A program made the translations under genes and the position numbers. DNA of 64,000 nt from Hydrangea macrophylla. Lineage: Eukaryota; Streptophyta; Magnoliopsida; Cornales; Hydrangeaceae. Location of the stretch: the NCBI GenBank assembly GCA_033977485.1, contig CM066998.1, forward strand, positions 57,688,274 to 57,752,273, written 5' to 3'. This document shows positions 8,730-21,500 of this stretch, piece by piece. Position 1 is the stretch's first letter. The number at the start of each line of letters is the position of its first letter. The notes under the pieces are model-generated. The model did no database searches, was not told where the DNA came from, and saw nothing but the letters and a program-made list of their open reading frames with translations.

Positions 8730-11700
8730 GTGATTTATGGTCAACAAGGTAAGACTCGCTTGAATGCTGTTATCCCAGATGCCGCTGGATATGATGGAGC
8801 TGTGTACGAAGAAAGAAATTATGGAGAAGCTCAACCTGATCAGCAAGCAGTGGAAGGTACATTAACTCTGTTTAACTCCCATGTTAAAGTGTTATTTGAT
8901 ACGGGTGCTGCTCTTTCGTTCATATCTGTTAATACAATTCGGAGATTGGGTATTTTACCTCATCGCTTAGAGAAAGCTTTGAAGGCTACATCACCATTAG
9001 GAGCCGCAGTCAGATTAGGACACGTGTGCAAGGATTGTCCTTTACGGCTAGGAAATCGTGAAATCCCGGCAAGGTTGATCGCCCTATCGATGAAGGAGTT
9101 TGACATAATCCTAGGAATGGATTGGCTCTCTCAGAATCAAGTAAAGTTGGATTGTGCGAGGAAGAGAATTACATTCCCCGACAATGAGAATCAGCCCTTT
9201 GATTTTCAATGTAACCCTTCGGGAGATATGTTCCTCACGAGATGTTTAGCCAATATCGAAGTCGTCAGTACAGAAGCGACAGCATCATCTATATATGTAG
9301 TCAAGGACTTCGAAGAAGTATTTCAAGACATTTCTGGTTTGCTACCCAAGAGAAGTATAGAGTTCTGTATTGAGCTTATACCGGGTACCGTACAGATCAC
9401 CAAGGTCCCCTACAGAATGGCTCCCACCGAACTATTGGAATTGAAGGGACAAGTTCAAGAGCTCGAGAACCTAGGTTTTGTACGTCCAAGTACATCGCCT
9501 TGGGGAGTACCGGTGTTATTTGTGAAGAAGAAGGACGGGACGCTCAGGCTATGTATCGATTACAGAGAATTGAATCGAGTGACTATCAAGAACAAGTATC
9601 CCTTGCCTCGGATTGACGATTTGTTCGATCAACTTCAAGGAGCTACGACATTTTCCAAGATAGACCTAAGGTCGGGATATCATCAGTTGAGGGTACGGAA
9701 GGAAGACATACCTAAGACTGCTTTCAGAACCCGATATGGTCATTATGAATTTCTGGTGATGCCGTTTGGAATGACTAATGCCCCGGCAGTGTTTATGGAT
9801 CTGATGAACAGAGTGTTCAAGCCTTATTTAGATCAGTTTGTCATCGTCTTCATTGATGATATTTTGATCTATTCTAAGTTAGGAGAAGAGCACGAGCAAC
9901 ATCTACAGATTGCGATGCAGACGCTCAAGGACCACCACTTAGATGCCAAGTTCAGTAAGTGTGAGTTCCGGTTGCAAGAAGTTAAATTTTTGGGACACAA
10001 TGTGTCATCTCAAGGAATTTCTGTGGATTCATCCAAGACAGATGCTGTGTCAAACTGGGTTAGGCCGAGCAACCCTACAGAGGTTAGAAGTTTTCTTGGA
10101 CTCGCAGGCTATTACAGAAGATTTGTTGAAGGGTTTTCTAAAATAGCTGCACCATTGACCGGATTAACGAAGAGGAATTTGAAGTTCGAGTGGACAGAGA
10201 AGCACGAGCGCGCCTTTCTAGAGTTGAAAGAGAGACTCACTATCACACCGATATTAGCTATACCCAAGCCTGATGAGAAGTTCGATCACTATCTTTAGTG
10301 ACGCGTCATATCAAGGGTTAGGATGTGTACTTATGCAAGAGGGCAAGGTTATCGCCTATGGATCTAGACAGCTGAAGCCGAATGAGTTGAACTACCCTAT
10401 TCATGATTTGGAGTTGGCGGTAGTGGTATTTGCACTCAAGATTTGGAGACACTATCTCTACGGTGAGAAGTTTGATTTGTTCTCTGATCACAAGAGTTTG
10501 AAATATTTGTTCACACAGAAAGAGTAGAACATGAGGCAGCGCAGATGGATGGAGCTGATCAAAGATTACGACTTCACGTTAGAATATCACCCGGGTAAAG
10601 CTAATGTGGTTGCTGACGCCTTGAGTCGGCAGACTCGTGAAACGATCGCCTCCTTAATGATTAGAGAATGGCTAGCATTGGAGACATTAGTGGAGTTCGA
10701 GGTACAGAGTGCTGAGGAAAGAGAAGGACAACTTTTTGGATGTCTTGTCCTACAGCCTGTCCTCATCGACCACATTAATGGAACTCAGAAAGAAGATGAA
10801 AAGTTTCAGACGTGGTTCGTGAAGATGTCAGAGAAAGACCCGACAGAATGGAAAGTGGGAATCGATGGAGGATATCGGTGCAGAACTAGATTATGTGTGC
10901 CAGATGTTGGAGAGCTTAGGAAGGATATTCTGGAAGAAGCACATAAGTCAAGATATACAGTTCACCCGGGAGGAACTAAAATGCATAAAGATTTGAAAAG
11001 AAATTTCTGGTGGGAAGGTATGAAGAAGGATGTGGCCGAATTTGTATCTAAGTGTTTGACATGTCAGCAAGTGAAGGCCGAACATCAGAGACCCTCGGGA
11101 CTGTTGCAGCCATTACTTGTTCCTGGTTGGAAGTGGGAGCACATAACGATGGATTTTGTAGTAGGATTGCCTCGATCGCAGCAGAATCATGATGCCATTT
11201 GGGTAATCGTGGATCGATTGACGAAGTCTGCTCATTTTATCACTTATAGTGTGACTTACCCGGTAGAGAAGATGAGCCGTATGTACATACAACAAGTTGT
11301 GCGACTTCACGGTGCACCTGTGTCGATAGTGTCAGACCGTGACGCACGTTTTACTTCTGGATTTTTGGAAAGTTTGCAAGAAGCTATGGGAACCTCGCTC
11401 AAGATGAGTACTGCTTTTCACCCTCAGACAGATGGGCAAACTGAGTGTGTTAATCAGATTATGGAGGATATGCTTAGAGCTTGTGTGATCGATTTCGAAG
11501 AATCTTGGGAGACAAACTTGACGTTGGTTGAATTTGCCTATAACAATAGTTATCACACGAGTATCGGGACGGCTCCGTTCTAAGCATTGTACGGACGACC
11601 ATGTCGTTCCCCGTTGTGTTGGGCAGAGGTTGGAGATACAGAATTGTTGGGACCAGATTTGGTTAGAGAAACCAACGAGAAAATTTCCTTGGTCAAGGAA

Positions 11701-12195
11701 AGGATGAGAACCGCTCAAAGCAGGTATAAGAGTTATGCTGATCGACGCCGGACAGATTTTTAATTTAGTGTTGGAGATCACGTACTTCTTAAGGTTTCAC
11801 CAACTCGAGGAGTGGTACGCTTTGGTCTCAAGAGAGGAAAGTTAGCTCCGAGTTTCATCGGACCGTTCGAGATTTTGGAACGTGTCGGGAAAGTGGCATA
11901 TCGACTCGCGCTACCACCGAAGATGTCTGGGGTTCACAATGTATTCCATGTGAGTATGCTAAAGAAGTACATACGAGATCCCTCACATGTGGTTAGTTAT
12001 GACGATATTGAGACGAGTCATAACGTTTCTTACAAGGAGAGACCCGTGAAGGTTTTGGATCAGAGTATCAAGAAGCTGAGGAATAAGGACATTCCGTTGG
12101 TGAAGGTTCAGTGGAATCACTATGACGAGAACGAAGCCTCGTGGGAAGTTGAAGCTGATATAAGGAAGAAGTACCCGGAGTTGTTTCAGGACTAG
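8730..12195 (+). pseudogene. Tekay pol: protease, reverse transcriptase, RNase H, integrase, chromodomain; broken
   Basis: Domains in order: aspartic protease with [12 protein letters not shown] (about 8893); reverse transcriptase with active site FIDDILIYS (about 9850); RNase H with SDASYQGLG (about 10297); integrase with an HHCC finger (about 10937-11070), TMDFVVGLP (about 11150), VSDRDARF (about 11333) and HPQTDGQTE (about 11419); and a C-terminal chromodomain (about 12085-12190, WNHYDENEASWE). Chromodomains bind modified histones and steer chromovirus integration. Lesions: a shift by one base near 10285-10300 at the RT/RNase H border, TAG at 10525, TAA at 11581 and TAA at 11761. The frame is otherwise continuous. 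The element cannot make its own enzymes. Confidence 0.93.
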
Positions 12196-12227
12196 TTAGT
12201 CTTGATTTCGGGGACGAAATCCTGTTT

Positions 12228-12240
12228 AAGGGAGGAAGGA
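12228..12240 (+). promoter_or_regulatory. Polypurine tract of the Tekay element
   Basis: AAGGGAGGAAGGA directly abuts the 3' LTR start at 12241, the position required for plus-strand priming. The same purine tract, reversed, precedes the second Tekay LTR at 23612-23624. Confidence 0.9.
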
Positions 12241-15222
12241 TCTAACAACCTGTATTTCATGTAAATTTAAATTTGCATTTTCATTTAATTTTAAATTACA
12301 TTTTCATATTTAATTTGTAATTGCATTGTCATAATTAAATTCATGTGGTATTGTCTACTCTTAATTTAATTCTCACATGTTAAAACTGATTTAGTTACTA
12401 CTGAAATTCTTATTGGAAACTATGATTTCATAAAATTTAGCAATATCTGTGTTGAATCTCAAAACTGTATTTCAAAACGGTGGAAAAGTTTACTTTTGAC
12501 TAAATCAGTATTTTTATAAAATCGGGCAATCGATTCTTACACTAAAATGAAATTCTAAATTTTTGTGGTGACCACCGCGCCCCGAAAATACCAGTTTATG
12601 TTCAAAACTGTCCACGCTGTGTTGAACTTCCATAGATTTTGGAAGTGACTGATTGGACAATTGCTTTATTTCCAATTATGGAAAGTAATCATTTGATAGA
12701 GTCTTGTTTGGGAATGCTTTTGGTGTGTATGTCTATTTAATGCCATAAGCTTTCATTCCCAAACACTTTCAATTGACCCCTACTAGTCTATAGCACTCTT
12801 TCAATCCTCCAACAGTTGTGATATACACACTTGCGTATGTATTAATCTTGTTAACTTGCTGATTGTATAAAGATTAGTGTGTTTAATTTGTTGGTTGAGC
12901 CTTGGTGAAGGAACTTAGGCACCAAGTTCTTGTGATTCTATTTAAACACACACATAGCTCATAATTTATATACTACTCTTTCTGCACTTCAATCACAGAG
13001 AGAAAAAGAGTGAGTTTGAGAGTTATTTCAGAAAGTTTAGAGAGAAAGAAGCTCAATCCTCCATAGCCAAAGCTTGAAATTGGAAATTCTTAAATCTTGT
13101 ACTTGTATCTCTTTCTCAACAAACACTACTTCTCTTTGATATATGTGAGTATTACTAACTCACTTGGAATGTAATTTCATGTGTATTTACTGTGTATTTG
13201 TTAATTTTATAAAACACCATGGTTGATTTCACGTATGAACTCCATAGCCCAAAAAGCTTGATTTTCCAACCTCAACCAAAATGAGTTTTCAGAGTTGATT
13301 ATGAGAGATTTATGTTCATAGATGCTATAGCTAAAGTTTTAGAGCTTACTTCATCCATACGAAAAAGTATATTAGAAATTAAGTTTTGTTAAATTTTAGT
13401 TTTTCATAAAATTCTAGAGTTATAGATTGATTTGTGTAAAATTGATTTTGGAATCATAATCCTTGTGAAAAACCAAAGAAATCCATATATTATATGTCCT
13501 ATATGCTTTGGAATTGCAAAATGGGTCAAAATTGGGTTGAAAATCTGAAACAGGGCATTTCTGCGAAGAAGATGAAGCCTCAGTAAAAACTCGCGCCACG
13601 ATCGCGCGAGCGGCTCGCGCGAGTGACAGTTCGCGCGAGCGACCTGCGCGCGCGAGGTTTGTATTTCCAGATAGACAGAAAAATTTTATAAAGGAAAATG
13701 GAATTTAGGCATATCGCGTGATCGGCTCGTGAGAGCGATTCGCGCGAGCGATCCGCGCGCGCGACCTTAGCTTTCCCAGGCAGACAGAAAGATTTATATA
13801 AGAAAATGAAAAATTGGGCAGGTCGCGCGAGCGATACTTCGCGAGAGCGGCCCGCTCGCGCGACTTCTGGCAGTTTCTAGTTTTGCTTGTTTTGTGATAA
13901 GGGACTCTTTGGGATAAAATTTATATACTGTTCGAGTACTGTTTGGGAAATTTATTAAAACAGAATCCTACTTGGTTATGTTTAAATGATCAAAACAAGG
14001 AATTGAGACTTATCAATCCCCGTACGTACGTTGTTTCTTTAATTCAGCGAATTCCTTTATGTTTAAGGTTCATGACATACATGTGGGGTCAGTTGTACAT
14101 GCATGTGGGTGTCAGTCAGTGTGGAAAAGAGTAATGGTCAGTGTGGAAAGAGTATGAGATTGAGATTGAGATTGAGATTGAGATTGTGTGGTGGACACTC
14201 CCTGGTTATTGTGTACCAAAGTGTGACGCGTTGAGATTACGGTGAGGGTATCTTTGTAATGCGACGGTGGCAAAATTGGACACTCCCTGACGACCATGGC
14301 AGCGTTAAAGTGTGTGACGCCAAACTTGGACATTCCCTGGCACCCATGGTAGTGCTAAAGTGTGGCCTACGGACACTCCCTGATACCCGAGTCTGGATAC
14401 TGCGTGAGGGTTCCTCCGGTATTTGCATGGCGGTTTAGGTATTCAAAGTGTGAGCCATTGGACACTCCCTGGTACCCCGGACCAAAGTGTGAGGCAAACT
14501 GGACATTCCCTGGCACTCCGTTGCTAAAGTGTGGCTACCTTAGTGTTTCAAAGATACTGGAGTGAGATAGTGGATTGTTGTGTCTGTCGAGAGAAAAGAG
14601 TCGGTAAGATGAGTGTGGTGCATTGTCTCATACACGATCATATGTTTTCATGAATGAACGACATTTTAAATACTTTCCCCGTTGTTTTATAATTGAAATT
14701 TTCTATGGTGAAACCTTTGATTTTACAAAACTTGAAAAGAGGAAATTTGTAAATGGGTATGTTTTACATTCAAAGTTATGTTTTTAATACTCATCAGCTT
14801 CTCGAAACTGACGACGTTGATGCGTCCTGGACATTCGTGTTCAGGCTTTTCAGGTTATGAGCAAGCTGAACAGTACGATTATGCCAATTGAGAACGGCTG
14901 CTTTTGGAAGAGAAACTGTTATCATCATTGCATATTTTAAGTTATATGTTTTAAATTTTGAACTGGTTTGTAATAAGGATGACTGTAATAGACATTAAGC
15001 TATTGTTTTGTTTCAAGGCGGTCTGTGCCTTTAGATGACCCAGTGCTGTAATATTTATTAAGTTAGAAAAATTTTATAAGCCTTGATTGCTCTGCTCTGA
15101 TTATTATTATATTTTGTTGTTCGACGTTTGGGACGGAATCGATCCTTCAAAACTGTCGCGACCTACGGGTCCATAAAGGAAATTAAACGCTTTCCTTATT
15201 TATGCTACGTCGGGGCGTGACA
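12241..15222 (+). repeat. 3' LTR of the Tekay element
   Basis: 2,982 bases, collinear with 3690-6649, ending TGACA before the target duplication CGTTA. It differs from the 5' LTR by scattered substitutions, small indels, a longer GAGATT run near 14155-14185, and most strongly in the CpG array. Confidence 0.93.
13590..13863 (+). repeat. CpG-rich palindrome array in Tekay 3' LTR
   Basis: The counterpart of 5045-5303. It keeps three clusters, but unit content differs: the first cluster has an extra TTCGCGCGAGCG-type unit, the second is rearranged with TTCGCGCGAGCG, and the third is shorter. The flanking LTR sequence is far better conserved than the array. Confidence 0.75.
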
Positions 15223-15227
15223 CGTTA

Positions 15228-15961
15228 TGTGCTCTAACATCAACCACAAATAATCTGAACATCATGTGGACCATCCTATGAAAATTCCCATTTCTTTGAG
15301 CCACGTACAGGTATAGGTTTCCTTGACCAAGTCAGCCTCAAGGTCTAATCTCCTAATGAAAAATCTGAATATTTTTGCAAATGAATAATGATATGGTTGT
15401 CAAAGTTTTATACCAAATTTAAATTTTAATACATGTGACAGTGAGTTGACATTCAAGTACAATAACACCATTTGATTTTGATGTTATAAGAAGTTGTATT
15501 AGGAGATCCACTATTATGTGTTGCGATTCACATTTAAAATAAAGATTTGGAAATCATAGTAGCATTATTCTTTCCAAATTTCTTCTTGAAAAATATGAAT
15601 ATATTTGGAAAAAAAAAAACCAAATTATCAAGTTTGCTTAACTCTAATTTGTCTAAACCACACAGTGATGCATCGTCGTGTATTGAATATGCAGTTTGGC
15701 TCTTTCAATGAGAAACTAATGAGCTAGCGACCAACACGTACGTCACACCACATGATCCGTGTAATATAGTGGTTCAGAGTAATGAGAGAGAATCACGTGT
15801 ATCAAATGCTAACTAAAAGCTTAATTTATCAGCACAAAAACTACAAAATTCTGTTCAATAAACAAAATGATAAAGTTGGCATAAATGTTTTTGATTCCTA
15901 CGCCTATCTTCTATTAATCAGGGGGTGACATGACAGTCACAAACACATCAATAACTATATT
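15228..15961. other. Duplicated intergenic flank (CRK-A side)
   Basis: AT-rich and non-coding. From about 15250 it is collinear with 45430-46090 near CRK-B (for example a shared AATGAATAATGATATGGTT block and a shared GCACAAAAACT...CAAAATT block). It is the continuation of the segmental duplication after the Tekay insertion. Confidence 0.75.
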
Positions 15962-16124
15962 TAGTAAGTCTTTGGACACAAACAAATCTCACAAACACCA
16001 CAATGTGTTTATTTATTTCTTAGTGGGGTCCACTGACACTGTACAATTCACAGAGAAGAGAGATAGACACATTATGGTTTCTCTGGACTATATTTATGAA
16101 AATTTTTTGTGTCCAAAGACTTAC
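15962..16124. mobile_element. Probable MITE
   Basis: The ends AGTAAGTCTTTGGACACAAA and its complement (with a mismatch) form an inverted repeat about 25 bases long around about 115 bases. No clean target duplication was seen, so the boundaries are approximate. Confidence 0.55.
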
Positions 16125-16134
16125 TCTCCTATAC

Positions 16135-16346
16135 ATAGGGTCATTTTGGGCTGGAAATAATATGATATTCCCAATGTGCCCTTGCTTATTAATTTTGTAA
16201 TTGGGTGGATTTTGCACAATTTTCAAATTATAGGGTATAAATTGCAAAAATTGAAACCATAGGGACCAAATTATCATAACCCTTAAATTACAGGGGTGTA
16301 ATTTGTAATTTACCCTCTTTTATTTCCAGCCCAAAATGACCCTATG
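16135..16346. repeat. Dispersed repeat with terminal inverted ends, copy 1
   Basis: The ends CATAGGGTCATTTTGGGCTG and its complement bound about 210 bases. The interior is repeated at 17003-17176. It is probably a MITE. The terminal palindrome makes its target duplication unreadable. Confidence 0.55.
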
Positions 16347-16354
16347 TATCCATA

Positions 16355-16986
16355 GACCCAAGAGTGTAGTTCAATGGGACCAGAAGCTTATACGGGGGTT
16401 TTGGGACAGTGCCTCCAATGGATTTTTTTGGGTAAAAATAGTAAAATTTTTTGTGATTTTTTGTACAAACTGATTTATCCCATAAATAACTTAGGGAATT
16501 TGCTATGTACACCACTAATTTTGCTAGGTACACCACTCAACTCTACAAAAGTGAGAAGTTTTAGACGAAAAATGATTAGAATAAAGGCATTTGGGTGTAT
16601 ATAGCAAATACACGGGTGTACATAGCAATTCCCATAACTTATAATCTTTTAAACAATCCGATACGCTTAAACCTTATAATAATATGATAATATCTTATAA
16701 TATTTTAAACCACATGCTAATATCTTATAATCTTTTAAACAATGTGATACACTTAAAGCTGGACACGCACTGCCAAATATCAAAGTGAAATTGATAAAAA
16801 TAAATAAAAAATTCAGCATATAATACAAAATTGTCGTGAAAAAATTATGGGATAGATTAGTTTGTATAAAAAAAACCCACAGAATTATACTATTTCTACT
16901 GCCAAAAAAATAAATATATCGGATCGGGGAGTTGCCCTCGATTCCCTGTATAAGCTTCTGCTCCTACTGAACTACACTTCTGGGTC
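16355..16986. mobile_element. Foldback element with about 135-base imperfect arms
   Basis: The left arm (16355-16490) and right arm (about 16846-16986) are imperfect reverse complements. The outer end reads GACCCAAGAGTGTAGTTCA and includes AGAAGCTTATAC; the inner end includes TTTATCCCATAA. A smaller MITE (16494-16633) is inserted next to the inner end of the left arm. No ORF of note. Confidence 0.7.
16494..16633. mobile_element. hAT-type MITE nested in the foldback element
   Basis: A 140-base element with ends GGGAATTTGCTATGTACACC and its complement (one gap), flanked by a perfect 8-base duplication ATAACTTA (16486-16493, 16634-16641). 8-bp duplications are typical of hAT elements. Confidence 0.88.
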
Positions 16987-17002
16987 AGCTCCTGCACATG
17001 CG

Positions 17003-17176
17003 GTCATTTTGGTCCGGAAATAATGTGATATTCCCATTGTGCCCTTGCTTATTTTGTAATTGGATGAATTTTACACAATTTTCAAACTATAGAGTGTAAA
17101 TTGCCAAAATTAAAATTATATGGACCAAACTATCACAACCCTTAAACTACAGGGGTGTAATTTGCAATTTACCCAA
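17003..17176. repeat. Dispersed repeat, copy 2 (right end missing)
   Basis: About 175 bases closely related to 16136-16320, starting GGTCATTTTGG and ending at the TTTACCC block. It lacks the right terminal inverted end. The next stretch to 17359 is AT-rich and non-coding, and part of it matches 46330-46390 near CRK-B (ATATAGACC-CAAAGTCTACAAA). Confidence 0.6.
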
Positions 17177-18328
17177 AAAAATTAACACATTATATAGACC
17201 ACAAAGTCTACAAATTAGTTGAACCTTAACCTAGAACACAACGTTACAAAAGGGACCCATTGGTGTTTTTCCTCACGTAAAAATAGGTAAATGTTTTTTA
17301 AAAAAATTACCACTTAAACTATTAAATAGAGATATTAATATATAGACCATTATATTCACTGTCATGTCTCGACGTAGCATAAATATGGAAAGCATTTAAT
17401 TTCTTTATAAACTCGTAAGTCTCGACAATTTGAATGATCAATTCCGTCCCAAACGTCGAACAGTATAATAATTTAAAACAAAGTAAGAGCAATCAAGGCT
17501 TACAAAATTTTACCAAATTAATAATTATTACAATACGTAATTGTCTAAAGGCACAACCCGCCTTGAAGCAAAATAATATTCATTACAGTCATACTTATTA
17601 CAAATTCAGTTCATTAACTAAAACAATAATTTAAAATAGTTTCTCTTCATGAGCAGCTGTTCTGAATTAGCATAGTCGTACGGGCCAGCCTGATTATAAC
17701 CTGAAAAGCCTATACACGAATGTTTAGGGCACATCAACGCCGTCAGCTTATGAAGCTGGTGAGTATCAAAAACATGTACTCATAATGTAAGACATACTCA
17801 CTGTAGACACCCCGATTTTGACCAAACGTCAAATCTAGAGATTGGTTACCTCTCAAAGACCGATGATGACGATGACCGGTGACATTCGAAGATCTTCCAA
17901 GAAATTCAAAATCTTCTAGATGTTTTTCAAACTTAAAATTGCAAAATTGAAAATAAAAGAGGAGAGGATTTGGGTATTCGGGGGAAACTCGAACGTTGAA
18001 GAACATGTGAAGAAGTCAGCCCGAGAATCCGCTAAAAATATATATATATATATATATAAGATATGAAAGAAAGTCTTGAAAAGAAAATAAAAAATAATAA
18101 AAAAGGAATTTTGAAACAAAGAGGATTTTTGAAAAAAAAAGAGAAAAGAGAAAGAGAGGGGAAATAATACATTTAGAATGCATGTTTTGGATGTATTCTT
18201 AATGGAATATATTACAAATACAAGTATTTTAACATAATTCGTCAATAATTAAGCTTAGGTTAATGTATATGTTGAAAATTAAAAAGTAGGGCAAAATTCA
18301 GTTAGCCCCGGCACGCGATACAACCGGC

Positions 18329-18408
18329 GGCACTCACTGAGTGCCTCTTGGCATTCAGCGAATGCCGCCTGGCATTCAGCGAGTGCCGCCCGGCACTCAG
18401 CGAGTGCC
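18329..18408. repeat. Four palindromes in a 21-bp tandem array in the solo LTR
   Basis: Four 17-base palindromes start at 18329, 18350, 18371 and 18392, an exact 21-base period. They are GGCACTCACTGAGTGCC, GGCATTCAGCGAATGCC, GGCATTCAGCGAGTGCC and GGCACTCAGCGAGTGCC. Each can form a 7-bp stem. Changes in one arm are sometimes matched in the other (CACTC/GAGTG versus CATTC/GAATG). The array lies about 118 bases upstream of the TATA box. Confidence 0.9.
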
Positions 18409-18525
18409 AGGCGGATGCCGTCGTTTGCCGCTGGCTGTAACAGACTGCTTTTCTCACATGTTCTAGAAGAAAACTTTGCACATGGGTTTCCACCCGAATT
18501 TACCCATTTAACCTTGAATTGGTGG

Positions 18526-18536
18526 TCTATATAAAC
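18526..18536 (+). promoter_or_regulatory. TATA box of the solo LTR
   Basis: TCTATATAAAC is a strong plant TATA match. It is followed within about 60 bases by purine-rich sequence that could be the start of the LTR R region. Confidence 0.6.
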
Positions 18537-21500
18537 AAACTTTCATCTTCATTTTTGATATACTTGAATATACTTGAATCAACACACACACATATACTTG
18601 AAATTAGAGAGAAATACAAGAATCATATAGAGAGAATTGAGAAGAAAAGAGAAGTTTTCTTGAAGAACTTGAAGAATTTTAAGAAGAACTTGAAGATTTT
18701 GGAAGAGCTTCACAAAGATAGAAGAAATCCTTGAGGTCTTAGAGATAACCTTTCAATCACTTAATAGAATTAGGCAATTCAATCACAAATTCATAGTTCT
18801 AGGATCTTTACACATTTTCAAAATCTCTCTTCTTATCTCATTTCATCACACACCACATAGAATTTGTGATTGAATCTCATGATAATTCACTAGTTTGGAT
18901 CTAAATGGACCTTGGATTTAAATGAATTGGGTTGGTTTCAAAGAGTTTGTTCTCTTGATTTCTCTTGAGTAAACTTTGATTTCTAAATTTCAATTTTTCT
19001 TTGAAGATTCACAAATTTTTGTGTACATTTTCCATTGAGTCTTTCTTTTTTGTTTGGTTGATCCTTTGATCTCCTATGATCTTATGACTCATATGGAGTT
19101 TAGGGTTGATCATGGCCATATCTACACATAGTTGGTGAGATACTAGTATCAACTCATGACAAGGATCTATTTACTATGAATCTTATGGAATTCATACTAT
19201 ATTCCATGGAGATTAGAGTAGATATAAACTTCATTTAATCTCCAAGGACCATTAACTTGATAGGAGAATAAGTTGACTCTAGATTCTTCCATGATCATGT
19301 ATTTGAGAGAAGAATTGGATGTAGATTTTCATAGTCTATATTTAAAATAAGTAAGACCTTAGGATTTTCTTGATAGATCTCCAACTATGAGATCTATGAT
19401 AAGAATCCATCAAGGTTAAATCTATGAACATCTTCCTATGTCATTAATTTTTCCCAATAATCACAACCATGCTTGGTTCTAGTCCTTTGTAGGATCATGG
19501 ATCAAGTTGGTTTTAAGATATGAACATTAATTCCATATTGATGCAGTGAATCCTTAAACCTTCTGTGATCAAAGATTTTTCATAAAATCATGGTCCATTG
19601 GAATGGGATGAGACCAATTGGAGAATGTTCATAACTCATATGAGTACCTCTGTGATTGTTGTTTTGATAATATTCCATACTTAGGATGGTTTGGTCTTAT
19701 GATTTCCAAGTAAGCAACTCTCTGTCCAAAATTTCAGAACAGCAAACCGGTTTTAAAATTGATAGATCAGAGCTCTAACCAAGTTTTCATGACCTCCAAT
19801 AATTTTTTCTAAGAACCTTAATGTGTTAGGAAGGTTCCCTAAAAAGAATGAAGCAATTCGGATTTGTTTGCTATTTTTAAAAAATCATACAAGATCTCTG
19901 GACAGAGAGTTGCAAAATCCTGAGTGAGGTCTAGTATTTTCCGTATTCCCGGAGAGCTAACCGTTGAAACCTTGATTTTCTTTTTGGGTTAGAAACTAGA
20001 CTCACAGATGCATAACATATCCAAAAATCATTAAGATCCAACCGTTGGAAGTATTTTATTCCTATTTTTGAACGTCTGGTCTGCTCTCTGTAATTCATAA
20101 AAAACTGCTACTGTTTTTGTCTAATCTTATTTATTTCAACTTAAATGGTTCCCTAATGTCTTGGGACCCAAATCATGTTTTGAATAATGATAATTTAGCT
20201 TAAATCCAGAGGCTAAGTGATCCAAATTAGTGAATAAATCCATGTTTTATTCTTGTTCACATTCATTCATTCATGTACATCAATGCTTATGATTAGAACT
20301 AGCTATTGAATAAAGTTGGATTTCATGCTTAATAGATCTAAGCTAGAGAATTGGGATTGATTTTTTGATATCATATTATTATGTGAAGCATGTGGACTAA
20401 TCTTTGTTTTGTAGCGCTTTGAGGTACAATTTCTCAACCCTTCTCTAGTTCAATTTACTTCATTGATTTTAATTGATTTCCGACTCCATGTGCGACACCT
20501 TAGCTTAGGTTTTGCCTTATGTGAGTTAGAGACCTTTTCTTAGGCTTTGTATTTTGTGTATGCATTGCACGTTTCCATTTCGCAGCTGGATCCCGGGTGA
20601 GTTCTCCAGTTCCTTACTTGCACATCATGATGATTGCTAGTTGAATTATGTGACTTATGAATGATATTTTACCGTTAGCAATTTTACACCATTTCCAACA
20701 TGCTTGTGTTATGTATACCTATATATGTATTAATTGAGGGCATGCTTAGATTAATAATTTGATTAAAAAGGATGTTGAGTAGAGGCCTATCGTGAGATAG
20801 GATGAAAAGGGGTGTTTTAGTCCCCCGGACTCCTTCCCCTTTCATTCCATAATCCCCGGACCCAGTTTATCTTTGGTTTCGCAAAAGATCAGTTTGCTTT
20901 AAAATGGTTTCTTAATTTTCCTTTTAAAAAATTAAGTGGCGACTCTTTGAAATTTAAAAAATGTTTTACAAAAGTGGGCCCAAATGCCGGCATCCACAAT
21001 CTAAAAAGCTGTGGGTAAGGAAAACCTGCGATATCCACACTCACTTACAATTTTCATTTCACAGTTTCGTTATTCAACGAATTAGAAACATAGTATGAAT
21101 TCAAAACGATAATGTCATAATTTCCAATCCATTAAACATGTGACTATGCATGGTACAATACAACCATTCTCATCTCGCCAACTCTTTTCTCTTGACAACA
21201 CATCATCCCACTCTCACACACCAGTATCTTGAAACGCTAAGGTGACTACACTTTAAGTACAGGGGTACCCGGGAGTGTCAAATTTGCCTCACACTTTATC
21301 ACGGGGTACCAGGGAGTGTCCAATTGCCTTACACTTTAGCCATAGCACGTATGCCAGGGAGTGTCCCATAGGCCACACTTTAGCACTAGCATAGGTGTCA
21401 GGGAATGTCTAAGTCGGCGTTACACGTACACTTTAGCGCTACCATGGGCGCAAGGGAGTGTCCAATTTTTGACACCGTCGTATTTCAAAGATACTCTAAG

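Larger units (their letters stand above)
3690..15222 (+). mobile_element. Complete LTR retrotransposon, Ty3/gypsy, Tekay (Del) chromovirus type, inactive
   Basis: An 11,533-base element with two long LTRs, a tRNA-Met type primer-binding site, gag, pol with a C-terminal chromodomain, and a polypurine tract. It is flanked by a perfect 5-bp target duplication CGTTA (3685-3689 and 15223-15227). Roughly 3 kb LTRs plus an integrase-chromodomain end fit the Tekay/Del clade. LTRs differ by many substitutions and small indels, and the coding region has at least six breaks, so it is an old copy. It inserted into the duplicated CRK flank: host similarity to CRK-B stops at 3689 and resumes at 15228. Confidence 0.95.
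17802..21039 (+). mobile_element. Probable solo LTR of a Tat/Ogre-like gypsy element inside the second Tekay LTR
   Basis: 3,238 bases beginning TGTAGACACCCC and ending ATATCCACA, flanked by a perfect 5-bp duplication CTCAC (17797-17801, 21040-21044). TG...CA ends, the length and the AAGTGGCGACTCTTTG and GGCATCCACA blocks near the right end resemble long LTRs of the Tat/Ogre group. No gag or pol and no internal LTR pair was found, so a solo LTR left by recombination is the simplest reading. A hairpin array (18329-18408) precedes a TATA box (18526-18536). Clade assignment is inference. Confidence 0.75.

Noticed and set aside
7778..8846. Minus-strand open frames opposite Tekay gag and pol
   Set aside because: They are shadows of the gag-pol frame, which has clear capsid, knuckle and protease motifs on the plus strand.
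18329..18408. Regularly spaced palindromes resembling a CRISPR array
   Set aside because: The period is 21 bases with only four-base spacers, the genome is a plant, and there are no cas genes. It is an LTR tandem array.
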